From assembly GCF_038433135.1 (NCBI RefSeq), contig NZ_JBCDMV010000021.1:1-64000 (forward strand): DNA of 64,000 nucleotides. The letters run 5' to 3'. The notes beneath the pieces are model-generated. The model ran no database searches. It saw only the letters and a list, made by a program, of their open reading frames with translations, and was not told the DNA's origin. The stretch comes from Luteococcus sp038433135 (lineage in GTDB: Bacteria > Actinomycetota > Actinomycetes > Propionibacteriales > Propionibacteriaceae). Each line of letters starts with the position of its first letter. Within the stretch, counting starts at the first letter, position 1. Of the stretch, positions 33,122-40,332 are shown one piece after another. Both the position numbers and the translations under genes were made by a program.

Positions 33122-33484
33122 ATGGAGTCCTCACCCGAATCTGAGCACTGGCCAACCCCACACTCCGACCCTGTGGACGATCCACAGGCGCTGGGCGGAC
33201 TGGAATACGTTCCGGGGACCCCGCCCGTGGTGAGCGTCGAGACTCATCCGATCTACCGGGTCGGCTTCGCACCCGGGCAGGCGGACACAGGGTGGGCCGA
33301 CGAACCCTCGCGCTGGGACAAGGCACGAACCTATCGGTTCTTTGGCGGCGACGTCCTGAAGGTCTTCCGGTTCGCCCGCGAAAAAGTCCCTGCCGGCTAC
33401 TGCTACGCCTTCGCGATAGAGCAACACAGGCCCCACAGCGGTGGTGTAAGCCTGGATCTGCTCCGCACAGGTCAGCACGACTGA
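33122..33484 (+). CDS. Hypothetical protein
   Basis: A 120-residue soluble protein with an acidic, Pro-rich N-terminus (ESEHWPTPHSDPVDDPQ) and a compact central region (YRVGFAPGQADTGW, RTYRFFGGDVLKVFRFARE) that could be a small alpha/beta domain. I do not recognise a family. A TAGTCT box at 33109-33114 ends 7 nt before the ATG, suggesting leaderless expression. It is divergent from the sensor kinase. Confidence 0.5.
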   Translation: MESSPESEHWPTPHSDPVDDPQALGGLEYVPGTPPVVSVETHPIYRVGFAPGQADTGWADEPSRWDKARTYRFFGGDVLKVFRFAREKVPAGYCYAFAIEQHRPHSGGVSLDLLRTGQHD

Positions 33485-33561
33485 TTAACGGCTCCCTGCC
33501 AGCGGCAGAAGAGCGAGACGCCCTACGCAGACGACAGTGTGTGTCTTGAGATGATGAGCTC

Positions 33562-33960
33562 ATGAGTGACATGCCTCCATCTGTGCCGCGGGACTTGCGC
33601 CTGGAACTGGCGCGTGCCCGGGTCTTGAAGGGGAAAGAGATGCTGGCCCGGGAGTGGATGCAAATGCTCAATTCCCGCTACGACGAGTGCGTCGAAACTC
33701 TGGCAGGGGAGCGGTCCGCGTTCGAGGCGTGGTTCCTGCACACCGAGGTGGACGGGCAAACGTGGATCTATCACGTCGGGTTGACCGGTGTGGACGGAGA
33801 ACCGCTGGACGTTGACTCCCAGCTCGATGCTGATCATCTCGACTATGCGATGCAGGTCAAGGAGAAGGGTTGGGAACCCCTCGAACCCATGTTCCTGCTG
33901 GCCCCCACCCACGTCATGCAAGCGATGACCACGTGGGGCAGGACAGGGCGATCCAGCTAG
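33562..33960 (+). CDS. DUF6176-family protein
   Basis: A 132-residue soluble protein. LARARVLKGKEMLAREWMQ, then LNSRYDECVETLAGERSAFE and later WEPLEPMFLLAPTHVMQAM match the DUF6176 family, a ferredoxin-like fold of about 110 residues whose members often appear beside stress or accessory genes. Function is unknown. No Shine-Dalgarno is evident. It is followed by the broken GIY-YIG gene. Confidence 0.65.
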   Translation: MSDMPPSVPRDLRLELARARVLKGKEMLAREWMQMLNSRYDECVETLAGERSAFEAWFLHTEVDGQTWIYHVGLTGVDGEPLDVDSQLDADHLDYAMQVKEKGWEPLEPMFLLAPTHVMQAMTTWGRTGRSS

Positions 33961-34128
33961 GAGGGTTGAGTCAGCAGACGGCATTTCGGCTTGGTTGGAA
34001 GCTCGCCGCAGCCTTGCGCCGAGCGAGTTGCGGTAGACCTGCCCCAAGCCGACAGGGCCCGCCACCTACGGCTGTCATCGGCAAAATCACCCACCTATCG
34101 GCCCGGTGGGTTGGTCTCCCCGGCGCTG

Positions 34129-34778
34129 GCCACGCGGCAAGTGGTGTTGGACTTCACCAAGGTGCAGGAGGTCAAGCACAGCAAGATCCCGACGGTGCCG
34201 CCGCGGTGGTGGTTCATTTTCATGGCCGAGGGCGGGCGCCAGTGCCGTCTGGCGTACGTGTACGAGAACCGCGGCCTGCTCAGCATCGATACGGAATAGA
34301 ACCAGCGGGTCTTCGACCTAGTCCCCAGTGATCTTGTGTCGGCCTTGCAGGGCCAGTTGGTGATCGAGTGGTCGAAGGATGCGGTGAACTGGGCGAAGTC
34401 TGGGTCGTTGGCCGCTCAGTTCGAGGTGGTCTGCAGCAGATCGTCGTGGAGCCCCGCTATGCGGACTGGCGGGTCGCGTTGTCGTCGGTGGAGGCCATCT
34501 ACCTGATCACCGAAACCCGGGACGGGAGGCAGTATGTCGGCAAGGCTGACGGTGCGGACGGTGCGTTGGGGCGGTGGGTGGCCTACGCGGCGGACGGGCA
34601 TGGCGGCAATGTCGCGATGCAGGAGTTGGCCAAGCTCGACAAGCAGCATCCGCAGCGGTACCAGTTCAGCCTGCTGCGGGTCTTTGGGCCGGCCACGTCG
34701 GCCCTGGAGATCCTCGCAGCCGAATCCCACTTCAAGCGGGCACTGCGCAGCGTCGAATTTCGCATGAACGAGAACTAG
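34129..34778 (+). pseudogene. GIY-YIG nuclease-family gene with a stop and a frameshift
   Basis: An upstream segment (TRQVVLDFTKV, RWWFIFMAEGGRQCRL) runs into a TAG at 34297. Beyond it the same frame stays open and coding-like (NQRVFDLVPSDLVSALQGQL, later GSLAAQFEVV). Near 34430 the frame shifts and continues IVVEPRYADWRVALSSVEAIY, LITETRDGRQYVGKADG and RWVAYAADGHGGN, the GIY-YIG nuclease domain, to a stop at 34778. The N-terminal and C-terminal parts fit one protein of a known actinobacterial family, so the gene has at least two lesions. Confidence 0.6.
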
Positions 34779-35151
34779 CTCCAGAGGTCACTGAGTCGGT
34801 AGCGCCTGTTCCGGGGTGCCGTTCCGTGGTCATCGCAGCGGCGATTGCCGGGCTGCCCCAAACGTCAGGGCGTAATGCCACAAGCCAGTTGTCAACCAAG
34901 CTCACGGCAGACCCTTGCTCCACTGTCTGAACCTGAGTCCATCGTTGGGCCCATGGACGACGCTTGCGCTGAACCTCGAGGACCTCGGTCCAGTCATCGA
35001 AAACGTCAACCCCCTCGGCAACCCACAGGCCCTTGACGTGACGGGCCGAGCGGCAGGACAGCCCCTGCTCCCCACAGGCTGCAGCGAGACGCTTCGAACA
35101 GTCAGCCAATTCCGAGCTCCAAGACACCATGACTTGATTGTCGCCCTCCAC
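34732..35151 (-). CDS. Hypothetical protein
   Basis: A 139-residue soluble protein with plausible composition over its first 110 residues (WSSELADCSKRLAAACGEQG, VDVFDDWTEVLEVQRKRRPW, SLVDNWLVALRPDVWG). Its 3' end overlaps the tail of the GIY-YIG pseudogene on the other strand by 47 bp, so the last 15 residues may be acquired read-through. No family is recognised. GC bias at third codon positions is weaker than in core genes, as in much of this accessory region. Confidence 0.4.
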   Translation of the reverse strand: MEGDNQVMVSWSSELADCSKRLAAACGEQGLSCRSARHVKGLWVAEGVDVFDDWTEVLEVQRKRRPWAQRWTQVQTVEQGSAVSLVDNWLVALRPDVWGSPAIAAAMTTERHPGTGATDSVTSGASSRSCEIRRCAVPA

Positions 35152-35286
35152 TGAGCCTTAGACCACCAACGGATACCGGCACGCCCACACTCGGAGTCGC
35201 ACTTCACCGCATCAGAGCTGCACGAGAAGAGCCCGGTTTTGGCAACTTTGGCTGCCTGCAGCCCCTTAGCAATGTAAGTTGACATC

Positions 35287-35532
35287 ATGAAGTCATCACA
35301 GCTCGCCGGAGTTGCTGCCGACACCAGCGATCCACGCACAGGACTACGCGCCGTGGCATCACTCCGACGGCTTTCCGACCAATTGGAGTTGGCTCAGGTC
35401 GAGGCAGGTTTGCGCGCCGGCATGTCGTGGCAGGACATCGCAGACGCCCTCGGGGTGAGCCGCCAAGCGGTGCACAAGAAGTACTCGAAGAAGATCGACC
35501 CGACCATTCCGGTTCCCAGGAGGAACAAATGA
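35287..35532 (+). CDS. Small HTH protein coupled to the ClpN-SRPBCC gene
   Basis: An 81-residue DNA-binding protein with a C-terminal helix-turn-helix (RAGMSWQDIADALGVSRQAVHKKY) preceded by a helix (TGLRAVASLRRLSDQLELAQ). This is the small regulator commonly found ahead of Clp N-domain proteins in actinobacteria. Its stop overlaps the next start by 4 bp (ATGA). A TAAGTT box 6 nt before the ATG suggests a leaderless, possibly autoregulated message. Confidence 0.7.
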   Translation: MKSSQLAGVAADTSDPRTGLRAVASLRRLSDQLELAQVEAGLRAGMSWQDIADALGVSRQAVHKKYSKKIDPTIPVPRRNK

Positions 35533-36539
35533 GCAAGTACACCGACGCCCTGGCCACGGTCCAGAACCTCTCGGTCGTCGCCATGGAGGAGGCTTCCCGC
35601 TACGGGCAACGCGAGGCGGACATCGACCACCTCTTCACGGCCCTGACGGTAAGCGAACAGGTCGCGGGGAAGGTGCTCCGTGACCTGGGCATCACCTTGG
35701 ATACGGCGCGTGACGCCGTCGAAGCCTTGCACGAGCACAACATCGCCTCACTCGGCGTCACTGTCGAGTCTCCCGAGCCCGGACCCATCGTCTTCCACCA
35801 GACCGGCGGCTACGACTGGAGCGAGCGGGCTTGGGCGGTCCTCACCCTCGCTCGTGAGCGTGGGAAGGGTGACGCCGCCGACGTCCTTCGTCAGTTGGTG
35901 GGTGAACCCTCCGGATTCATTGACGAGCTACTCCACCGTCTGGGTACCTCCTCCCGGGAGGTGCTTGCCCGATTGGATGAGGCTGAGCGCTCGGAAGAGA
36001 AGGCACCCGCATGCGCTCCAAGGTTAGGGAGCCTGTCTCGTACGCAGGAGGTGTTCGTTCCTGCGTCGATCGGTGATGTGTGGGCGTTGGTTGCCGACCC
36101 GAAGCGGCTACCAGAATGGGAGCCGTGGATCGGCCAGGTCGAGGACGCTGCAGGCTCCGAGGTGCGCACCGGTGCGTCGTGGGTGGCCGCCGCCGTGATG
36201 CAACGCGCCGATGGTACGCCACTCAAGGTGAAGCCGGAGCTCCGGAGGTTGCACGTCGAGCTGCACGAGCTCGTACCCCCGACCACGGTCGAGTGGCGCT
36301 TCGCTCTGCCTGACGCCCCGGGGTCGAACACGCGCATCATCCGCATCGAACTTGCCCCTGCTGAGGGCGGCACCCAGGCAAAGGTGGCCTTCTCCTGGCA
36401 GAACCTCCAGGCGGCGCGGGCACCGCGACTGGGGCTGCGTGCGGCCGTCACTATCCCCTTCCATCGGTACATCGTGTGGCTTCAGACCAACCAGGTCGCC
36501 ACTGGCATCAGCAGGGTCTTCCGCGGAGCACAAAGCTGA
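35529..36539 (+). CDS. ClpN-repeat domain fused to an SRPBCC domain
   Basis: A 336-residue fusion. Residues about 1-150 contain two Clp N-terminal (double ClpN) repeats: MEEASRYGQREADIDHLFTA and, after a linker, WSERAWAVLTLARERGKGD with VGEPSGFIDELL. No AAA+ ATPase follows. Residues about 175-335 form an SRPBCC (START/Bet v1-like) lipid- or ligand-binding domain (EVFVPASIGDVWALVADPKR, RGAQS at the end). ClpN domains bind substrates or adaptors of Clp unfoldases, so this may be a ligand-responsive adaptor, but that is inference. It is translationally coupled to the small HTH gene and lies at the right edge of the accessory region. Confidence 0.7.
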   Translation: MSKYTDALATVQNLSVVAMEEASRYGQREADIDHLFTALTVSEQVAGKVLRDLGITLDTARDAVEALHEHNIASLGVTVESPEPGPIVFHQTGGYDWSERAWAVLTLARERGKGDAADVLRQLVGEPSGFIDELLHRLGTSSREVLARLDEAERSEEKAPACAPRLGSLSRTQEVFVPASIGDVWALVADPKRLPEWEPWIGQVEDAAGSEVRTGASWVAAAVMQRADGTPLKVKPELRRLHVELHELVPPTTVEWRFALPDAPGSNTRIIRIELAPAEGGTQAKVAFSWQNLQAARAPRLGLRAAVTIPFHRYIVWLQTNQVATGISRVFRGAQS

Positions 36540-36573
36540 CCACCTCGCTGCATCGGCTTCGCCGGAACCCACA

Positions 36574-36729
36574 TGTCGAGATGCAGCGAAGATCGCACAC
36601 CGGCCCGCTCCGTGCTTTGAACAACGGCCCCCGGCGGGGACGCCGTTCAAAGTGAAACCCCGAGAGAACCTACGGGTTGGGATCCCTCGAGGCCCTAGAG
36701 CAACCTTGCCGACGCCTCGACTAGCGGCA
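36574..36729 (+). repeat. Structured repeat R2 (156 bp)
   Basis: It has the same outline as R1: TGTCGAGATGCAGCGAA at the start, CTCGACTAGCGGCA at the end, and shared blocks between. CTTTGAAC (36615-36622) pairs perfectly with GTTCAAAG (36645-36652) around an inner CCCC-CGGC-GGGG stem. The loop bases differ from R1 while pairing is kept. It fills most of the gap 36540-36773. Confidence 0.7.
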
Positions 36730-36773
36730 TGTGCGTGCTTCTCGAGGCGCCTGCCACAGCGAAGGTGAACCTG

Positions 36774-37088
36774 CTACTTCCGTCCGCGCCCGTTGAAGAG
36801 CACATTGACCACGATGATCCCCATCCAGACCATCGCGAGCATTAGAGCGCCCCTTGTGCTCTCCATCCCCACAGGCAGCATGCTTGCTCCCATGACAACC
36901 GAGACGATCGCCAATGCCAGGGACTTCGGTTGATCCGGAGCCGGCGGATCGGCCTGCTGCCGCTTCTCAAGGGCACTCTCGACCTTCGCGACGAACGAGT
37001 CGACGACCGCATCCTCCATGTCGGGTCCTAGTTCCTTGCGTGCTTCCAAAGCCGCGCGGAACTCCTCGCGAGGCACATCCGAGTCCAT
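36774..37088 (-). CDS. Small conserved membrane protein
   Basis: A 104-residue protein. A soluble N-terminal half (REEFRAALEARKELGPDMED, then VVDSFVAKVESALEKR) matches a frequent actinobacterial pattern, and two transmembrane helices follow (LALAIVSVVMGASMLPVG and ALMLAMVWMGIIVVNVLF) with a basic tail. The function is unknown. GGGGG lies shortly before the ATG at 37088. The gene lies between repeat R2 and the inverted partial copy R3. Confidence 0.65.
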   Translation of the reverse strand: MDSDVPREEFRAALEARKELGPDMEDAVVDSFVAKVESALEKRQQADPPAPDQPKSLALAIVSVVMGASMLPVGMESTRGALMLAMVWMGIIVVNVLFNGRGRK

Positions 37089-37421
37089 CAGCCATCCCCC
37101 TACCTGTCGGTCCAATGCCACCAGCCTGACAGACATACGACTCAGCCACGGGCATGATGCACGCCTCTCGGCAGATGATCGATGTCACGCGCCTCCCGCC
37201 AGCCGGTCCAAGTCCTTCACCCAGCAGGCGCCGGCGATCCTTCAACCCTGTCAGCGCCCGCGCGTAGCTGGACCGGCGAGGGGGCGACAGCGATGGACGG
37301 CACTGGCGCCACACCCAGCTCGGAATCCCACGGGATCCAAAGCACGGTCGAGTGATGACCGCAAGGGCAACAGCATCTTTCTTAGAAACTTCATATTCAG
37401 AATATTCAGGCTCGTGTTCAG

Positions 37422-37441
37422 TCTTCGCTGCATCTCGACAT
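37422..37441 (-). repeat. Partial inverted copy R3 of the repeat terminus
   Basis: On the minus strand, ATGTCGAGATGCAGCGAAGA is a perfect 20-bp match to 36573-36592, the start of R2, in inverted orientation. It lies 21 bp behind the dnaB stop codon. It is in the 324-bp gap 37137-37461, which otherwise shows an AT-richer patch (37370-37415) and no convincing gene. Confidence 0.7.
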
Positions 37442-37461
37442 CTGCGGCTGGCCGGCTCCGA

Positions 37462-39237
37462 TCAGTGCTGCATGTCCACGAAGCGGGAGTAGTGGCCTTG
37501 GAAGGCGGTCACGACGGTGTCGGTACGGCCGTTTCGGTGCTTGGCGACGATCAGGTCCGCTTCACCAGCGCGGCTGGATTCCTTGTCGTACACGTCATCG
37601 CGGTGCAGCAGGATCACCATGTCGGCGTCCTGCTCCAGACTGTTGTGCGCAACGATGCCATTGGCCACGAAGTTGTGGGTTTCCTCGACGGTGGCGTCAA
37701 AGACGTCGCGCTCACCGATCTCTTCGATCGAATCAATGGTGGTCCACTCGGGCTTCTCTCCCACAGCTACTGCGAGTTCGTCGCCTGTCGACAGATCTTC
37801 CAGCCGTGACCATCCATCGGGGCCAAAGAACTTGTGATTGCCGGTCGCCTCAATCTGATGTCCAGTGGCGAGCCGCATCAGGTAGGTCGTCTTGCGACCG
37901 GACGGGAAGGCATGGGTGAGATTGGCGGTGATGATCGTGCCATCAGAACCCATGGACTGGATCTCGACATCTCGAGCGCCTGACTCGACCAGTTCTCCCA
38001 AGGTGACACTGGTGCCGTCGGCCTTCAAGATCGCCGCCCCGGCCGTCAGACAGCCCGACTCGCGAAGGTCGGAGAGCATCGGCTTCTTGTCCGTGCGCTG
38101 CTCGGGGCCACGGTTCAGCTGCGAGAGCGCGATCACGGGGATCTGGAGTTCCTTGGCCAGCAGCTTGATCTGGCGGGAGAACTCGGAAACCTCCAGCTGG
38201 CGGCTCTCCACCTTCTTGCCCGAGGTCATCAGCTGCATGTAGTCGATGATCACGAGCTTCAGGTCGTGGCGCTGTTTCAGGCGACGCGCCTTGGCGCGGA
38301 TCTCCATCATCGTCAGGTTCGGCGAGTCGTCGATGAAGAAGGGCGCCTCGGAAACCTGGGAGGTCTTGCGCACCACCCGGCTCCAGTCCTCCTCGGTCAT
38401 CTTGCCGCCGCGGATGTGGTTCAGCGGCACCTGGGCCTCGGCCGAGAGCAGACGCATCACGATCTCGGTCTGGCTCATCTCCAGAGAGAAGAAAGCCGTT
38501 GTCAGCTTGTGCTTGATCGACGCCGCCCGGGCAAAATCCAGGGCCAGGGTGCTCTTGCCCACCGCGGGTCGCGCGGCAATGATGATCATCTGGCCGGCGT
38601 GCAGGCCGTTGGTCAGGTCGTCGAGTTCGGCGAAGCCGGTGGGCACGCCGCTCATTTCGCCGCCGCGGTTGGCGATCGACTCGATCTCGTCGATCGCGGG
38701 TTCGATCAGCATGCTCAGCGGCTTGTAATCGTCGCTGGTCTTGCCCTCGCTGACCTCATAGATGGTCTGCTGGGCGGCGTCGACGATATCGGTGACGTCG
38801 CCCTGGCCCTGGTAGCCCATCTGGGCAATCTTGATCGACGCCTCCACGAGGCGACGCAGCACCGCCTTGTCCCGCACGATCTCCGCGTAGTAGCCGGCAT
38901 TGGCGGCAATCGAGACGCTGGCCAGCAGGTCGGCCAGGTAGACGTGCCCACCCACCTTGGAGATCTCGCCGCGCTTGCCCAGCTCGTCGGCGACGGTGAC
39001 CGGGTCGGCCGGCTCCCCCCGGCCGTACAGGTCCAGGATCGCGTCGTAGATCAGCTCGTGCGCGGGCCGGTAGAAGTCGCGTCCCTTGAGCACCTCGACG
39101 ACATCGGCGATGGCGTCCTTGCTCATCAGCATGGCACCCAGCACGCTCTGCTCGGCGGCCAGATCCTGCGGGGGAGTGCGGTCGATCCCGCCCCCGCCAC
39201 CGCCCTGCGGCGGCGCCTCGTACGAGGATTCGCTCAT
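37462..39237 (-). CDS. dnaB: Replicative DNA helicase DnaB with an embedded mini-intein
   Basis: A 591-codon gene. Without the intein the protein is 454 residues, normal for DnaB, the hexameric helicase that unwinds the replication fork and contacts primase. The N-terminal DnaB domain starts after a Gly-rich leader (PQGGGGGGIDRTPPQDL). The RecA-like ATPase has Walker A ARPAVGKST (K228) and Walker B LVIIDYMQLM, then GPEQRTDKKPMLSDLRESG before the intein, and resumes SLEQDADMVILLHRDD. GGAGGGGG precedes the ATG. The usual rpsF-ssb-rpsR-rplI partners do not flank it here. Confidence 0.95.
   Translation of the reverse strand: MSESSYEAPPQGGGGGGIDRTPPQDLAAEQSVLGAMLMSKDAIADVVEVLKGRDFYRPAHELIYDAILDLYGRGEPADPVTVADELGKRGEISKVGGHVYLADLLASVSIAANAGYYAEIVRDKAVLRRLVEASIKIAQMGYQGQGDVTDIVDAAQQTIYEVSEGKTSDDYKPLSMLIEPAIDEIESIANRGGEMSGVPTGFAELDDLTNGLHAGQMIIIAARPAVGKSTLALDFARAASIKHKLTTAFFSLEMSQTEIVMRLLSAEAQVPLNHIRGGKMTEEDWSRVVRKTSQVSEAPFFIDDSPNLTMMEIRAKARRLKQRHDLKLVIIDYMQLMTSGKKVESRQLEVSEFSRQIKLLAKELQIPVIALSQLNRGPEQRTDKKPMLSDLRESGCLTAGAAILKADGTSVTLGELVESGARDVEIQSMGSDGTIITANLTHAFPSGRKTTYLMRLATGHQIEATGNHKFFGPDGWSRLEDLSTGDELAVAVGEKPEWTTIDSIEEIGERDVFDATVEETHNFVANGIVAHNSLEQDADMVILLHRDDVYDKESSRAGEADLIVAKHRNGRTDTVVTAFQGHYSRFVDMQH
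37642..38052 (-). other. DnaB mini-intein (137 residues)
   Basis: Residues 396-532 of the DnaB precursor. It begins with the splicing nucleophile cysteine (CLTAGAAILKADG, block A), has block B ATGHQIEATGNHKFF with the TxxH motif, block F RDVFDATVEETHNFVANG, and ends IVAHN, followed by serine as first residue of the C-extein. No LAGLIDADG or other homing endonuclease lies between blocks B and F, so it is a mini-intein that can splice but not home. It interrupts the highly conserved ESG/SLEQDAD site after Walker B. Confidence 0.9.
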
Positions 39238-39351
39238 GATGGCCCCCTCCGGTCAACGTGTCTGACAGTCACCCTAGGGGGCGCCTCTGACACTTCTGCG
39301 CCGGGCCAACCTACCCCCGGCGCAGCACCTCCACAAGCCGGTCCACCGGAG

Positions 39352-39624
39352 TTTTCCACAGGGCATGTGGACAACCCGGGGATCATTGTGGAACACGCCG
39401 GGACGACCTTGTGGAGAACTGGAGATGAATGGTGGACAGGGTTCTCGGCTGATCCACATAAGAGCATCTGACTAGGCACTTCGCGACTTTTCGCGACCTG
39501 TCGACAAATTTCCGGGATTGACTAGGGTGAACGACGTGTGCTTATCGGTCCGCTTGACAGGGGTCGCCTGGCATGCCTCGACGGGGGCTTTCCACAGCAG
39601 TTGTCCACAGCTCGTTGTGGATGG
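39352..39624. promoter_or_regulatory. Cluster of DnaA-box-like sites upstream of dnaB
   Basis: The 507-bp gap 39238-39744 has no convincing gene but many TCCACA/TGTGGA motifs. TTGTCCACA is found exactly at 39601-39609 and, reversed, at 39366-39374. Near matches lie at 39352-39360 (TTTTCCACA), around 39385, 39409 and 39591, and at 39615-39623 (TTGTGGATG). TTGTCCACA is a DnaA box form of high-GC actinobacteria. This may be a DnaA-titration or regulatory region, or part of an origin. Confidence 0.5.
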
Positions 39625-39708
39625 GCGTGGGCAACTGGGGGCTGACCTGCGGCGTTGCCCAGTGAGCTACCCAACAGTGGCAATTCCTGGCCTCTGTGGC
39701 CCTCGGAC

Positions 39709-39737
39709 TTGGGTGGCATACCCAAGGGGGGTACCAT
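39709..39737 (+). promoter_or_regulatory. csoR promoter with CsoR-type operator in the spacer
   Basis: TTGGGT (39709-39714) and TACCAT (39732-39737) are 17 bp apart. The spacer and the -10 edge contain GGCATACCCAAGGGGGGTACC (39715-39735 region), a TACCC/GGGTA inverted repeat around a G-tract as in CsoR operators. The -10 box ends 7 nt before the ATG of csoR, so the transcript is probably leaderless and copper-derepressed. Confidence 0.7.
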
Positions 39738-39744
39738 CGTCGGC

Positions 39745-40038
39745 ATGGAGCACGCCCACCACGGATACATCGAGAACAAGGATGCCTACCTCAACCGCCT
39801 GAAGCGGATTGAGGGACAGGCGCGTGGGCTGCAGAAGATGGTGGAGGACGAGAAGTACTGCATCGACATCCTCACCCAGATCTCCGCCATGACCAGCGCG
39901 CTGGAGTCCGTCGCGTTGGGTCTGCTCGACGAACACCTGAGCCACTGCGTGCTGCACGCGGCGCAACAGGGCGGCGACGAGGCGGACCTCAAGATCAAGG
40001 AAGCCAGCCAGGCGATCGCCCGGCTGGTCCGCAGTTGA
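39745..40038 (+). CDS. csoR: Copper-sensing repressor CsoR
   Basis: A 97-residue all-helical repressor. The copper-binding triad C39, H64 and C68 (in EKYCIDILTQ and LLDEHLSHCVLH) has the same spacing as C36-H61-C65 of Mycobacterium CsoR, and RLKRIEGQARG is the family signature. Without copper it binds the G-tract operator at its own promoter; Cu(I) releases it. It heads the csoR-copZ-copA operon, with gaps of 37 and 47 bp. Confidence 0.9.
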   Translation: MEHAHHGYIENKDAYLNRLKRIEGQARGLQKMVEDEKYCIDILTQISAMTSALESVALGLLDEHLSHCVLHAAQQGGDEADLKIKEASQAIARLVRS

Positions 40039-40075
40039 TCTTGCTCGGCACAATCCCACACCACAAGGAGAAACC

Positions 40076-40285
40076 ATGATCACCAACTACACCGTCACCG
40101 GCATGACCTGTGAGCACTGCGTCAACCACGTCACCGAAGAGGTGGAGGCGCTGGATGGCGTGCAGGCCGTCAAGGTGCAGCTGGAGGGCGGCAGCATGGC
40201 CGTCACCAGCGACGCCGAGATCGACTTCGCCGTCATCACCGAGGCCGTCGCCGAGGCCGGCGACTACACCGTCGCCAAGAACTGA
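40076..40285 (+). CDS. copZ: Copper chaperone CopZ
   Basis: A 69-residue heavy-metal-associated domain with the Cu(I) site VTGMTCEHC (C12, C15) and a ferredoxin-like fold. It carries copper to CopA and probably to CsoR in the cytosol. AAGGAG lies 7 nt before the ATG. It sits between its regulator and its ATPase partner. Confidence 0.9.
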   Translation: MITNYTVTGMTCEHCVNHVTEEVEALDGVQAVKVQLEGGSMAVTSDAEIDFAVITEAVAEAGDYTVAKN

Positions 40286-40332
40286 CCCACGCACGCATCC
40301 CGCGTGTACGCATCCCGAAAGGCTGTGCCCCG

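Noticed and set aside
37251..37433. 60-codon minus-strand frame behind dnaB
   Set aside because: No family, no ribosome binding site, and it overlaps the repeat end R3; probably chance.
36573..37441. IS-like transposon bounded by the 20-bp inverted repeats
   Set aside because: The enclosed gene is a small membrane protein common in actinobacteria; no transposase or target duplication is visible, so only the repeats are reported.
39238..39744. Small frames in the gap upstream of dnaB as genes
   Set aside because: They lack family, start signals and codon bias; the gap is better explained by the DnaA-box-like cluster and the csoR promoter.
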